This document shows positions 1-12,287 of a stretch of 64,000 nt of DNA, piece after piece. The translations under genes were made by a program, and so were the position numbers. The notes below the pieces were generated by a model. The model worked only from the letters and a program-made list of their open reading frames with translations. It was not told the origin of the DNA and searched no databases. The DNA comes from Trifolium pratense (taxonomy: Eukaryota; Streptophyta; Magnoliopsida; Fabales; Fabaceae): NCBI RefSeq assembly GCF_020283565.1, contig NC_060064.1:6036001-6100000 (forward strand), read 5' to 3'. Each line of letters begins with the position of its first letter. The stretch's first letter is position 1.

Positions 1-400
1 AAAATTTGTAAATTTTTTTTACTCAAAATTACGTAACTCTATAAAAATTATTAAAATACACTCGTTCGCTATTTAAATAGGGTAGGAGGATGTTTTTTTC
101 TCTCAAAAATTCAATTTTTATAAAATTCGCTACTTAAGTAACTTAAGAAGTAGTTTAAGTAGCAGATATTATAAAAATGAGAATTTTTTATGTCAGAGGG
201 TTTTTTTTTTCTTCTGAAATTTCTCATTTTTATAACTTTTTGTTACTTAGAGGACATGTAAAATTCTTGAATTTCATGTAGGGTATTTTTTTTCTCAAAA
301 TTTTTCATTTTTATAACCTCCGCTACTTAGGTATTGAAAGAGTAAAAATGGAAACTCATAGGACATACAAAAAACCGGTAGGGTGACCAAAATAAATCTC
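1..400. repeat. Degenerate tandem repeat, roughly 100-bp units
   Basis: At least three diverged copies of one motif recur near 90, 197 and 281: a T-rich run, then CTCAAAATT-like sequence, then TTTTTATAA, then GCTACTTAAG-like sequence. The region is very AT-rich with no coding potential. The left edge is cut by the window, so the array may extend further. Confidence 0.5.
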
Positions 401-1332
401 TTCGAAAAATTATAAAAGGTTAATAAGGTTTTCATTTCTATAAATGTTCTAACCTTTATTTTTAGTCTTTCTAAAAATTTAAGTAAATTTTAGTCTATAA
501 ATATTTTCTGTTACAATTTTTTATCTTTATTTTTAAGTCAATTTATGTGTATTCTTTGAAACTTTAAATTATTTTTTGCAATTGCCTTTATAATTTTTAA
601 AAAAATAATGAATTAAATATGATTTTTTTAATATATTTTTTCTTTTAAAATTTTATATTTAATTCATTTTTTATTAAAAAAAATTTGAATATTGGTGGAA
701 TAGATTCTTATAATGGTACATGAATACAAGAACTCATTTAAAAGTTAAAAAAAAAATACACGTGAGTTGACTTAATCGTATAGACTAAAAATCGTGAGGG
801 GGAATATTTGGAAGACCAAAATTTTCTTAAAAGTTTAAGAATTACTAAAATTAATATTTTAAATGTTTATAGAGATACAAACTTACTTAACACTATTTTT
901 TTTTTTTACAAATACTTAACACTATTTTAAAACTCTTACGGTGCTTATAAATTTTTCATGAAATGCGTCAAAAAAATAAATTCTTCATGAAATGGGAGAG
1001 GAAGCAAAAACCGGTGCCTTATGTAACATGCATGTTCTTTCAAATGTGTACATATTCATGTGCAATGTCATGTCACCATGTCGTGGTACAATCACACCAA
1101 GAATTCAAATAATAAAAGCTTTAATGACAAATAAGTTTCATTTTTTTTTATAGCTATACTCAATGTCAATCAAATTCTAATCAAAAGTGCAAATCACAAA
1201 TTTTAAGTTTAAACCATCGCACAACAAATCTTATTAACACTATCATGAATGAAGATGCAGCGGATCACTCCACTCTCTAGATCGAGCATCTCAAAATACT
1301 ATCATTTGGAAGACTTCATTCAATAGTAACTA
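401..1332. other. AT-rich intergenic DNA
   Basis: No open frame, RNA gene or clear repeat end is visible. The stretch is dominated by A/T homopolymers. Confidence 0.5.
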
Positions 1333-2184
1333 CTGTATTAAAATCAGCTTACCGTTTATGTTTGAACCTACTGGAGTACGACAGTTTATTAGAGGTGAAC
1401 GGCGATTGACACAAAATTTGGGATGTCTCTCCCTTCTAAGTTGAAACATTTTTGTTGGTGAATGCTTCAAGGTGGTCTTCCTGCAAAAATCAACCTTCAC
1501 AACCGTGATATACCTTGTCAAACTATATGCGCTATATGTTATAATGCAGTTGAGGACGAACTCCATCTTTTTACGGGCTATGCCCATTGCCCACGCTATC
1601 ATATGTTGGAAGGAGGTAAACCTTTGAAACAATTTAGAGCTACAATTTCATCAAAGTGGCAGCTTTCCTTCCATTATTTTCTCCATTCTTTCGTCTCGGA
1701 AAGATGCAAAACAAAAGTTGTTTGCTGCTATGCTTTGAGTATATGGCGTGCATGTAATGCTTGTATTTGGAAGAATGAACAAGTCGATCCAGTCACAACA
1801 TGTGTGCTCGCTTCAAATCTGATATGCGACGATAATTGGTGTAGGAACAACATCATTTCGTCCCATTCGCCTACACACGAGATGACTTGGTTGAAACCAC
1901 TTGTGACATGGCGAGCTTTATGTAGGACAAGAGGAAAGTCCAACATAGGTATATCTTTTCGATATAGCAAGAGGCTCCTTCGTTCAAGCTCATATATCAT
2001 GACATTTCATTTTGAAGTTATCACAGCTGAATGTGAAGCTACATTTTTGAAGCAATCTCTCTCTCTAGCCATATCAAATGGTTATCATAGGGTAATTTTT
2101 GAATGTGGTTGTCAACAAGTGGCGAATACTTTGATTAATAATTGTACGTATGAGAATGAGCTAGGAACTTTGTTATTATCGTAG
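1333..2184 (+). pseudogene. LINE-type retroelement relic (zf-RVT plus RNase H-like segment)
   Basis: The frame reads like the C-terminal part of plant non-LTR retrotransposon polyproteins. An SAYRLCLN/WHKIWDV segment is followed by a reverse-transcriptase zinc-binding type motif (LPAKINLHNR, then CxxC, then EDELHLF). An RNase H-like tail with AECEATFLKQSLSLA and VIFECGCQQV follows. The frame is broken by an in-frame TGA at 1459-1461, directly before the ATG at 1462, where the family usually has Arg. The upstream endonuclease and RT domains are absent, so this is a dead fragment. In the wider family these residues bind zinc and degrade the RNA of the RNA:DNA hybrid. It could instead be a domesticated RNase H-like gene, but the stop and missing parts argue against that. 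Confidence 0.7.
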
Positions 2185-3272
2185 GTTCCTACTTAACACA
2201 CATGTTTGCTACAACATAGCTTTTACTTGAAGGCAGACAAATAGGGTCGCTTATAACCTTGCTAGAGCGTCTTTATCCCAATCTAGTCTCATTGTTCATT
2301 ATTTATTATCCCTAATGGACAAGGCCTATATGATTCTGAGCTCAGATTAGTGTATCGAACTCGGCCCTTAAACTAGTCCAAAATATTATACAAACTCTAT
2401 TAAAGATATTTAAATTTGTTGTTTAAATTAATTAAGTCATAAAAAATAAAATAAAATGATGGATAATTCTAAAAAAAAAGTATTATTAAATATGAAAAAT
2501 ATTGTTAACAAATGAGTTATTATTGTTGGTAGTGTATTTCATTTAGAGATTACAATTTCAGGTTACCGTGCAAATTGAGTCATCAATATTCTGCAAACCA
2601 ACTGGTACACTATGCGTTTCGCCATTGCTTTCTTATACCTTTTTGACGAGAAAATAATAGAAGATGCTTTTCTCCCTTATGAAAAAACAATTTTTCTTTT
2701 ACGGGACCTTATATGAAAACGATTGAAAAGGGGAAATCATATTTTATTATTTATATAGACAAAGTGATAAAAGCTAACAAAATTCACACGATTAAAATGC
2801 ACATACAATTTTACATCAAAAAAAAAATATGCACATGCAATTTCAAAATTTAAGATCTCAAATTCAAGTATTCAATTTAATAATATTAATTTTTTTTTCT
2901 TCAAAAAAAAATATTAATATTTTTTTTGTCAAGTAATTTAATAGTTATATAATTTATTCATATAAAAATCACATTTATGTGGGCATTTTTTTTCTTCAAA
3001 AAAAATCATATGCATGCATTTATTCATACATATTTTTACAGAAATATCATATATATGCATTTATTTATTTTTGGTGAGGTCATATACATGCATTTTTTTT
3101 TGGTCAACATATACATGAATTTATTCATACATATAAGACAACAAAGATTGGTTAAGACACCAAAATATAGAGAAAAGGTATTATTTAAATCATCATGATT
3201 CAACATGAATAGTTGGCATATATGGAAAAAATTCAAAACTAAACAAAACCACCGCTATAGCATGCATATGAC
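2185..3272. other. Intergenic DNA upstream of the Ser-rich gene
   Basis: AT-rich with no supported gene. Around 2960-3140 there are repeated CATATACATGCATTT-like stretches, which are low-complexity in character. A degenerate SINE-like tail (TTTTGTCAAGTAATTTAATAG) lies near 2925-2945. Confidence 0.4.
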
Positions 3273-3304
3273 CAATGCGCAAGCAAGTTGAAATCTCTCC
3301 CTCC

Positions 3305-3400
3305 AAATTATATATTCTCTCTCTCATCCTCACACTTTCTCACCATAACACACAATTTCCTCATACAAAAAATCTCATTCTCTCTCTCTCTCTAAACTCA
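3305..3400 (+). promoter_or_regulatory. Probable core promoter: TATA motif and CT-rich tract
   Basis: A TATATA motif at 3310-3315 lies about 160 bp upstream of the chosen ATG. It is followed by CT-rich microsatellite sequence at about 3378-3396, typical of plant Y-patch and leader sequence. The placement fits the gene at 3473. No transcription start was observed. Confidence 0.4.
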
Positions 3401-3472
3401 TATTTTCTTTCTTTGTTACTCTGTTTTTTTCACTCTTACCTTGTTCACCAACTGAACCAACTGAAGAAAGAT

Positions 3473-4324
3473 ATGCTACAAGTGGAAACACTAGTTTCAG
3501 CCTGTGCCGGCGGTGGTTCTACTGATCGGAAAATCGCATGCGAGACACAAGCCGACGATCAGAAAACGGATCCTCCACCGGAACAATCTCATCCAGATTC
3601 TCCACCGGAATCCTTTTATCTCTCCAGAGATGAAGAAAACGAATGGTTGGATCGTAACTTCGTCTACGAACGCAAAGAATCAACTAAAGGAAACTCAAAT
3701 TCAACTAACTTGAACCCTAATTCTAGAGATTCCAACTCCAGTTCCAACTCACAACGCTTTGCGAATCTCAAATCCAAAACATCAATGATTGGTTTACCTA
3801 AACCTCAGAAACCTTCATTCGACGCTAAGAATCTACGCAATCACAAGCCGAGTAGCGTTAAGCTTTTCCCTAAACGAACCGCATCCGTCGGTAAATCATT
3901 CGTTGAGCCTTCGTCACCGAAAGTATCATGCTACGGAAGAGTCAGATCTAAGCGCGGAAGAGCCTCTTCCGTCACTGCGGCGGCCGCCGCCGCCGTGAAA
4001 GAAAAATCGGCGAAGGAAACTAAACGTAGTTTCTTTGGAAGCTTTCGTGCTATTTTCCGGTCCGGTAGAAGAAATAAACATGATCGGAGAAACGATGCTC
4101 CGGTGTATGATTCAAGTGTAACGAACAGGAACAACGATAGCGTGAGTTATTCAAAACCGCGTGATAGCACGGCGAGCTTAAACGACGTGTCGTTTGTGGA
4201 ATCGGTGAGAAATAGTGTATCGGAAAGTGAACCGCCCGGTTTGGGTGGGATGGCGCGGTTTGCGTCTGGAAGAAGAGGTGAGTCGTGGGGAGTAGGTGAT
4301 TCTGAAATCCACGTGTCACGATAG
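3473..4324 (+). CDS. Plant-specific Ser-rich basic protein (single exon)
   Basis: This is a 283-residue intronless frame. The frame is open upstream to 3275, but that part is Leu-rich and lies over the CT-rich leader. I therefore start at the ATG at 3473, where the family-like N-terminus MLQVETLVSACAGG begins. An acidic block SPPESFYLSRDEENEWLDRN follows. The middle is rich in Ser/Asn and ends in basic clusters (RVRSKRGRASS, then a seven-Ala run, then KRSFFGSFRAIFRSGRRNK). The C-terminus carries GLGGMARFASGRRGESW. There is no signal peptide or membrane segment, and most of the chain looks disordered. It resembles plant proteins annotated loosely as serine/arginine repetitive matrix-like. The biochemical role is unknown; the basic patches suggest nuclear or nucleic-acid contact, which is only inference. 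The (GCG/GCC)n Ala run at 3977-3995 is a likely length polymorphism. Confidence 0.85.
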   Translation: MLQVETLVSACAGGGSTDRKIACETQADDQKTDPPPEQSHPDSPPESFYLSRDEENEWLDRNFVYERKESTKGNSNSTNLNPNSRDSNSSSNSQRFANLKSKTSMIGLPKPQKPSFDAKNLRNHKPSSVKLFPKRTASVGKSFVEPSSPKVSCYGRVRSKRGRASSVTAAAAAAVKEKSAKETKRSFFGSFRAIFRSGRRNKHDRRNDAPVYDSSVTNRNNDSVSYSKPRDSTASLNDVSFVESVRNSVSESEPPGLGGMARFASGRRGESWGVGDSEIHVSR

Positions 4325-4879
4325 TATTCGTAGTTGGTAACCGTTCCGTTACGTTACGCGGCTGCTACTACAAAGTGGGACCCATGCATGTTGAAAGAAG
4401 AGGATGATGTGGCGCGTTGAATGAATATACCGTTACTGTTGGGGATTTTTTTTTTTTTTTTGTATATTGTGATTGAATTTGCTGAGCAACAAGTTTTGTT
4501 AATATACTAGCAATATACCCGTGCTATCGCACGGGTCGTAACGTTACGCGTATTTTTTTTAGTTACACTTTGCTAATTAGTCCGCATTCCAAAAATAATC
4601 AAATTATATATTCATTAATATATTAAATAGTATGATTATTTCAAAAATGATTAACAATAATAGTAATTTAACATTCAATACCAATTACAACATAGACACA
4701 AATCATGGTTAATACAAAGATTTTAGTACAAATAAGTTGATGTTAAGTTGATTGTTATTTAATATATATATTGTGCTGCAAATGATAGGTGATGATTATG
4801 GGGTGCCAACATAATTGGGATATCATAGTTATCATGTGATGCCTATGCACGCTAATGTTTTTTTAAAAAAAAATATGAT

Positions 4880-5060
4880 TGTTATTTTGATATTGTTATG
4901 AGTTATATGAATTAGTAGCATAATTTGTCTAATGTAAAATTTATTTAGTTATTTTGAGATTGTTATGGGTTTCATGAATCAGTAGCATAATTTGTCTCCT
5001 GTATGATTTATTTAGTATATATGATAATTATTTTGAGATTGTTATCGATATATATGATAT
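4880..5060. repeat. Degenerate tandem repeat inside the Helitron
   Basis: About three imperfect copies of a 70-90-bp motif built around TTATTTTGAGATTGTTATG and AGTAGCATAATTTGTCT are visible. No coding potential. Confidence 0.5.
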
Positions 5061-5399
5061 TTTTAAATTTTTAAATTTTTTTTTAAAAAAACAATAATAC
5101 TGTATTATAATTTTTCCCATATGTTAGAATATTTTGTCCAAATACCCATTGTATATTGTTTCTGTCTTTGCAATATATTAGAAATAAAATAATACAATAT
5201 CCATACTTTAGTATAGATAGCTAGCCTTAGCACATGCATGAACATGTGGATGTGGAGTGTATCCATGAATTTTTCAGCCCCTGCACTGCCCAATGCACGT
5301 CCCTTCCATTTTACTATAGTATAAAAGATATTTTCTTTGTAGTTTAAATAAAAATTTAATTGAATCATACGGTGCTACTACATTTAAAATGAAAAATAC

Positions 5400-5710
5400 T
5401 CATATATTACCAAGAATAACTTGTTCCGTGTATATAATAGTTAATTAAAAAATTTCATCAAGAATAACTTGTTCCTTGTTTATAATAGTTAATAATTTTT
5501 TCATCAACAATAACTTGTTCCCCGTATATTTCGGTTAATTTAAGTTTTTCATCAGCAAATACTTTGTTCCCCGTATAATAATAGTTAATTTAAATTTTTC
5601 ATCACCAACAATTTGTTGCCCGTATAAATTAGTGTAGTATACTTTTTAGAAACACACAAGATCTATAAATACACGGCTAAGCAATTTGTTCCCCGTATAA
5701 AAATACAATC
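5400..5710. repeat. Minisatellite with TTGTTCCCCGTATA core
   Basis: Five or six degenerate units of about 57-60 bp share a CAACAATAACTTGTTCCCCGT-like core followed by TATAATAGTTAAT and TTTTTCATCA. Cores lie near 5418, 5468, 5512, 5564, 5612 and 5688. The array is confined to the minus-strand Helitron. Confidence 0.65.
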
Positions 5711-5734
5711 AAACTTGTACTTTCAGACCCAAAA

Positions 5735-6440
5735 TACATGCCTTAATTTGGGCTTAATGCCCAGCCCAGCCCATAAAATAAATAAAAAAAACCTAACCAC
5801 TCCTTAGATGTAACTCAGTTTTCTGACTTTCTCTAATCCTAGCCGCCGCTCAAACATCTATCTCTATCTCTCGCATTTTTCTTCTTCCTGAGTCCTAATG
5901 AACCACCACCACCACCTTTCCTCTGCGTTTTCTTCCCTCTATGTTTCTTTTTGTTTTTAATTTATTTGACAAAATCAATCTCCTCCATTTGTAAAAGTGA
6001 TGTCCATCTCCTCCATTTGTAAAAGAACAACGGCAAAATCAAAGATGCAGAAGGGAAAGACAAGGAACAACAGCAACTCATCTTCTCAAGTTATCAGTTA
6101 TCTTCCTTTCATCAATTTTTTTTCTTTCTATGTTATATTTCTCCTACCCGCGACATTTTCTTCTAGATCTCCATCACCATAGACAACCTTCAAAAAAATC
6201 ACCATCATATAAAGACTCTCATTGATATTCACTACAAATCTCACAAAGTAAAAATCCAGATCAGACTAATTTTACCGGTGACCACCGCGCCGGAAATTGC
6301 ATCCACCGTGTGGGAAAATGAAATCCTTCTATTTTGTAAATATCTTGTGAGTACATGGTTGGTATTTGTCATTAGATTTTTTTTTGTAAATATATTACTT
6401 TTGTCTTCTTTCCTTCTCTCATGCATACAACAACAATAAT
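5735..6440 (+). other. Apparent captured gene promoter and 5' end inside the Helitron
   Basis: The plus strand shows GGGCTT and AGCCCAGCCCA elements (about 5750-5772, site II-like), a telo-box-like AAACCTAA near 5790, then a CT-rich leader with CTAGCCGCCGCTC and an ATG at 5898. That order is typical of housekeeping or ribosomal-protein promoters in plants. No long reading frame follows and I cannot name the donor gene. Lying wholly between Helitron ends, it is best read as a captured fragment. Confidence 0.45.
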
Positions 6441-6951
6441 AAAGTTTAGATTTAGAAACTTAACTTTTCTTGTGGTAGCTGTTAATTTTTTAGATTTGTT
6501 CTGTTTGTGTTTTTTTAGATCTATTTGAATTTTCAATTTGTATATGAAGAGCACTATATGTTTTTATTCCTTTTTGTTTTGTTTGTATTTTTTTTTGGAT
6601 CTGATTGTATTTTTCTATTTTTTTTATATGAAGTTGTTGCAAAATTTAATGAAAGTGAAAATCAAAAGGACAAGAAACTTTGATTGATTTTTTTGGATTT
6701 GATTGTATTTTTTGTTTTATCTTTTAAAAATATATAGTTTCATATTTTTTAATTTCTCCATTTTTCTTTGATTTCGTCAAGAAATTTATTTTTAAATTAT
6801 GATCTTCTTTATTCATCTAAAGGATATTTTAATGAGTGGAGAAACATTAGAACTAATATTAATATAGAATAAAAAGATAAAGAGTACAAAGAAGTTGTAT
6901 TTGTTCGGTAACCTTATTTCTACCTTTTCTCATTACTATTCACTTCCATTT

Positions 6952-7335
6952 ATTACAACCTTCATATTTTTCATTTTTTTTTAAATTTTCATTGTCTTCT
7001 ATCTAACAATATTTAAGATCAATGTTAAGTATTGATATATTTTTTACAGATCTAAAAAATAAAAATAAAAAGAAAAGGAAGATTACAACCTTCATCTTTT
7101 TCCTTTTTTTAAATTTTCATCATCTTCTATCTAACAATATTTAAGATCAATGTTAAGTATTGATATAATTTTTACAGATCTGAAAAATAAAAAGAAAAAG
7201 AAAAGTAAGATTACAACCTTCAACTTTTTCCTTTTTTTAAATTTTCATTGTCTTCTATCCAACAATATTTAAGATCAATGTTAAGTATTGATATACTTTT
7301 TACAGATCTGAAAAAGAAAAGTAAGAAATAGTAAC
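6952..7335. repeat. Three-copy tandem repeat, about 129-bp period
   Basis: ATTACAACCTTCA recurs at 6952, 7082 and 7210. Each copy is followed by a T-rich tract, TTCTATCTAACAATATTTAA, GATCAATGTTAAGTATTG and ACAGATCT. The copies differ only slightly, so the amplification looks recent. Confidence 0.8.
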
Positions 7336-8185
7336 ATATGTTAGAAAACAGAACAACAACAAATATTTGTTCAAAACTGCATACCAAATTTGAACAAAAA
7401 CAATAATAAAATTTGAGTATTACCATATTTACATCCTCAACTTTGTTTTAGTGTTGGTAATCTACATATAAAGAAAATAAACTATTTGTTTTATATTTAT
7501 TTTTTTATAAAGCATGCTAAAAATGATAGAGTTTGAGGACAAATAGAATAAATGATACGAAATAATGAACAAAGATGATAAATTAGCAATTAGCAAAAAA
7601 AAAAAAAAAATAGAGTTTGATAGTATCTTCATACCTTTAGTGAAAGAGAAAACAAATTTCGTATACTTGTGTTGTTGTTCAAAAAATGAATAGTTTTCCT
7701 GCAAGATGAGAAGAGAAAAAATGAAGATCAGACAAGTAGAAAGATAAAAATACTGAGAGAAAAAGATAAAAGTAGTGAGAGAAAGAAGAGTAAGAATGAA
7801 ATGTGATAAATATGAAAGAGTATATAGTATTCAATGATATTTGAAATTTGAATTTGAAAATTTTACCCCTAAAATTGGTTGGTAATAGTGTGAAGAGAAG
7901 TTTTGGTTTTTTCTATCAAAAAGGTGTGATTTGACATAAAGGTGACAATTAAATTTCAATTTTATTAGTTTCTTAGTAACTATGGCTTGTCTTTCAGTTA
8001 CCTTTTGTCTCACAAAAGGAGAATATGGCTTAGTTAGCCAGCCATTTGGCTCGGTTAGCCCTTCATCTGGTTCCATTACATAATTTTTGGACTGCATTTG
8101 CCCTTGAAATAGACACTTGGCAAATTCTGAAGGAAGGGCAAATTTGATTTTTCCATAGTAATGAACTTTCTTATATTGTAATAGA

Positions 8186-9382
8186 TTAATACAAGAGCCA
8201 TATGAGTGTTTTTTAATGTGCAGCCGTTGATTTTCAAATGCTATTTCAATAATTATATATATTAGGAAATATATGATGGAATTGTTTCAACTAATCTGTC
8301 CTTTTGTATTAAACAAAATCAAGCAATGATATGATATTGTTTTTGCTGTGGGACAAAATTAAGTTGTGGGCTATGGAGGTACTATTATGAATCAAATGAT
8401 CATCTACATGGATTTATTTGGTTGAAAATATTGTAAGAGAAAAATACACTAACCTCCTTTGAACTATGTTTATGTGTAACTCACACCTCTCTAATTTAAC
8501 CTTTGACATAGACCTTCCATGCTGTTAAAAGCCATCAAGTGCCATTTGAAAGAAACTTATTATTTCTATTTTAATAAAACAGAACCTAATTTTTACCCTA
8601 AAAAAAATAACCTAATTTTACACATAAAGTATCAGTTTTTTTTCAATTCTCATTGTACTTACGGTATATTTTTGAGGCACTCTAATATGAACCAAAAAAG
8701 TCTAAGATGAGTCATTATCGTTTCTAATAAATTTTGTAATAGAATATAGAAAAAGTTGTACTATAATATTTATTAAAAAGAGTACTTAAAAATGACATTT
8801 GAACCGATTTCTTGAGTTTCATAGGTAGAGAAATGCTAATATAATAAACAAATAAAAAATATTATTTTTTTAGTTGGGAAAACCGGTAATAAAGAAGATT
8901 ACTAATAAAAGAGATGACATTGCGGGTATTGAAAGGAGTTTGTCTAATAGTTTGACATATTTTGTTATTATGCAAAAGTTTGATTTTTTTCAGAATATGT
9001 GAATTTTTTTTTTATTTTTCTCCTACTATATGACAGTGAAACTTAACAACTTCGATTGTAAAAATTAATACTTAAATGATTAATAAGACATCGTTTTCTT
9101 ATAATTTGCAAAATTTGAAATCTCATGGACGACAATCTTGTGTAGGAGAAAAATCATCCCTTGAAAAAAAAATTATGACTTTCCAACAAATCGTAGTGAA
9201 AAAAAAATATTCGTAGTGAAAGGTTTCGGAAAGTATGTTAAGGAATAGGTGACCTAAGGAATATGTCAAAGTTGTAAAAGAAATCTATAGTATAGCGCAT
9301 ACTATACTGCATGTAGTTACAGTATTACGGTATTACCATCAAGACTTGGTATTGGTCAACATCTTCATAGCAATAGTACAAA
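8186..9382. other. Intergenic AT-rich DNA
   Basis: No gene, RNA or resolvable element end is visible. Confidence 0.4.
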
Positions 9383-9525
9383 GTTCCTCCGTACTTAATT
9401 ATAAATAAAAGTCAACTTTTCAGATTCAATTAGTAACTGATGAATCTGGTCTATAATATAGATGAGATATATTAATTATTCAATGAATCTATAAATCAAA
9501 ATTTTGCTTATAATTAAGGATGAGT
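9383..9525. mobile_element. Degenerate Stowaway-like MITE
   Basis: The left end GTTCCTCCGTACTTAATTAT and the right end ATAATTAAGGATGAGTA form imperfect inverted repeats of the CTCCCTCCGT type. The internal pair TGGTCTATAATATAGA is palindromic. A TA target repeat is only partly visible. Confidence 0.5.
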
Positions 9526-11693
9526 AGTAATATTGTTGATAGACTCGAGATTTAAATTTTAGACGTCATTGTTAAACTCATTTAATTAATCTTGATGGAA
9601 TATTGACCTTATTACATGATAGTACAAGATGGAATTAGATTTCAAAGCATGAATCATATAAGTATAACCAAGGTTTGCAACCGAAAGATAATTAATGACA
9701 CCTCACCCATGGACACAAGAAAGAAGGATTGTTGACCATGTTACACGGTATGACTTGGAACTAGCTAGAATTCAAAATTTAGATCATATTTTCGAGGAGA
9801 AAAAAATAAGGCAAGGAACATATTACATATGGCCAGGTCATCAACCCAGAAGATAATAACGTATTTTCCACTCTACTATTTGATTTTGATAAGAAATTAA
9901 GAGAGAAGTAAGAAAAAAATGAAAAGTTAAGTTAAATTTTCAGTATTTTAACTAAAATGATAATGCATGAATAAAAACAATTATCTTGTATAGTAGCTTG
10001 AAGTAACAAATATATATAAAACTCACACACACATGTCTTGGGTTTAAATTTTAATGACAACGAAAATTTTAGGATCATCAATTGAGATAAAATTCATAAA
10101 ATCCATCTGATTAAAAAGAAAATGTGTTATGATATAAAACATCATAGTCTCACACAGATGTCTAAGTCTAACTCCTTTGACTAGTGACCGCTCGAATTAG
10201 GACGTCGTCCTTTTTTTTTTGGTTCGTTTTTCTTAGTAAAGTAGCTTAGTGAAAATTTTTGAGTTCCAACCCCATTATCTCAACTAATAGATCTTAATAG
10301 CTATCATTGGAGCTGTCCTTTTTAATTATGCCTCCAATTTTCCTTTTCACCCAACAGGTTTTAATTCGTTATTGTTAGTTAGGGGGAAATAGGCCAATTA
10401 ATTGGGTTAGACCGCAAAGGTTTTGATTCAAAAGAACGGGACCGGGTAAAGGAATATTTAACATGTTGTTTTCATACACCATCGTTGAATGGTTAGGCTA
10501 ATGAAGAAAACGTGGTGAGTCAAAAACAAAACTTTAAAAGTAATTAAATCAAATGACGAATAAATCTGAAAGTGAACGGCATTTAATTCGGTCTTAGATT
10601 AGAGAATGTATTCTAAATTTTCCATTTCTATTGACGCTGTTCATTATTTTAGGATGCATCAAGACTTTATCATACCACTTGAACTATTCTTAGAAACACA
10701 AACCAAAAGATACGGTGAAGTGAAGCTGAGTAAATGCATGCAATTTATGATTTAAGATGGAAGATTTTGTTCCTGACCTTTCATGGATCTTAGACTAAAC
10801 ACAAGGGAAAAAAAAATCAAAAATCATAGTAACATTCAATTTTTTTTTGGTATTTACCTTTTTGAGAACATATTTATCAAGAATTCGATGTTGTGGTTTT
10901 ATTAGCTCTTCATTTTTTTCTTTTCGTTTTTCATTACCAGATGAATGTTTCTTAAGCAACATCTTCTAAGCTTAAAAAAAAAAAAAAACCACGTGAAAAG
11001 TAGAATGTTAACTTCCAATGGGCATAGCTCAGGGCCAGATTTTTGTTTACATGAAAATGAAGAGGAGAATTGTGAAAAAATGAAAGAGCCATGGGAAAAA
11101 AGATAACAATAATTGCAACGGGCATAGTTGAGGTAAGTTTTTCGAATGAGATAACAAGAATTGCGCATGGGAAGATTTTGGAAAAGTTTTTTCGAAAAAT
11201 TTGCGGGGTAAAAAAAGGGTAAAATTTGCAATTTTTATAATTTCTAGGGGTGATGCGCAAAAAAAATTGTAGGGGTAACACTTTATTTTAGAAACCTTAA
11301 AAATTTCGGAATGCATTTTTCGAAGTTTTCTTAGTACAATTATTTTTTTTAACGGTAAGAAAAAAATAGAAATCACGTTCCGAAATTTTTATCCAACGGC
11401 ATAAATGAAAATTGGGGGGAGGGGAGGGAAGAAAATTCTTCTAAAGTACATACCTTAAGTATTTTTGATTATTTCATTCAACTTATTTATTCTTCTAAGG
11501 TACATACTTAAGTATTTTTGACACGACAATAATTAATATTGTATTGGACTTTTTAAAAAAGACAAATAAAATCAATTTTTCCTACAAAAAGTCATTAAAA
11601 GGAATGGAGGGAGTAATGCACAAACCACAAATGTATAGTAGATAGCAAACCTCCAAAGAATCTTAATCTTATAGCCATCCCCAAAAAATTGAA
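9526..11693. other. Intergenic DNA without a supported gene
   Basis: Short open frames at 10902-11376 (minus) come from A-rich plus-strand sequence and look random. Around 10200-10290 there is a degenerate SINE-like stretch (AAGTAGCTTAGTG, then GAGTTCCAACCCC). Nothing else is recognisable. Confidence 0.4.
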
Positions 11694-12287
11694 GGGATGA
11701 CAATTTGACTCATATCTAGTGGGTATCTGCAAAAAATACCCATAACGGTTAGGATAAAAACCCGCATTTTGGGTATGAGGATGAGTATGAGTGGGGGTAC
11801 GGATACCTTAGTACCCACCCCGCCTCATACCCACATAATATATATTTATTTATTTTATCTATATTATTATATAATAACATATGTTTATCAATTTAAAAAA
11901 ATACAACACTGTTAAACTATTACACATTTTTAATAAAATGTTTATTTATAACTTAATACAAACACAATGTGAATATGTCAACAAAGAAATGAACTTTAAC
12001 ATGATGTTAATCAAATTTTTGTTTATAATTTTCATGAGTCGACATTAAAATCTTTTAAAAAAATTAATTATATTAAAATGATATGTTATTTTATAATGGA
12101 TCGATTTTTAGTAAAAATGCGGGTAACAGATACGGGTATGAGTACTTAGGCACCCATAGAATATAGAGACGAGTACAAAGATTGTTACCCACACATGTAT
12201 GAGAATGGATACGAGTATTTTTTTCAAAGTGCAGATATGAAGATGGATACTATAGTACCTACTCATACCCTACCGATTGTCATTCCC
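11694..12287. mobile_element. Non-autonomous DNA element with GGGATGACAAT termini
   Basis: The left end GGGATGACAAT and the right end ATTGTCATTCCC are inverted. Subterminal DNA is rich in GGGTAT/ATACCC repeats in opposite orientations (GGGTATGAGG on one side, CTCATACCC on the other). This resembles hAT-type non-autonomous elements. I could not find a clean 8-bp target duplication, so the superfamily is uncertain. No coding sequence. Confidence 0.55.

Larger units (their letters stand above)
4507..8185 (-). mobile_element. Non-autonomous Helitron, 3.68 kb, minus strand
   Basis: Both termini fit a plant Helitron read on the minus strand. The 5' end begins TCTATTACAATATAAGAAAG (plus-strand end at 8185). 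The 3' end has an 8-bp-stem hairpin ACCCGTGC-GATA-GCACGGGT (plus 4517-4536), then six bases, then CTAG (4507-4510). The element sits between A and T: plus-strand A at 4506 and T at 8186, which on the minus strand is A before TC and T after CTAG. No Rep/helicase frame is present, so mobility would depend on a helper. Inside are a minisatellite (5400-5710), a promoter-like segment (about 5740-6440) and a 129-bp tandem array (6952-7335). Confidence 0.8.

Noticed and set aside
10902..11376. Three overlapping minus-strand frames of 109 residues
   Set aside because: Phe/Leu/Lys-rich translations of A-rich DNA in neighbouring frames; no domain and no splice context.
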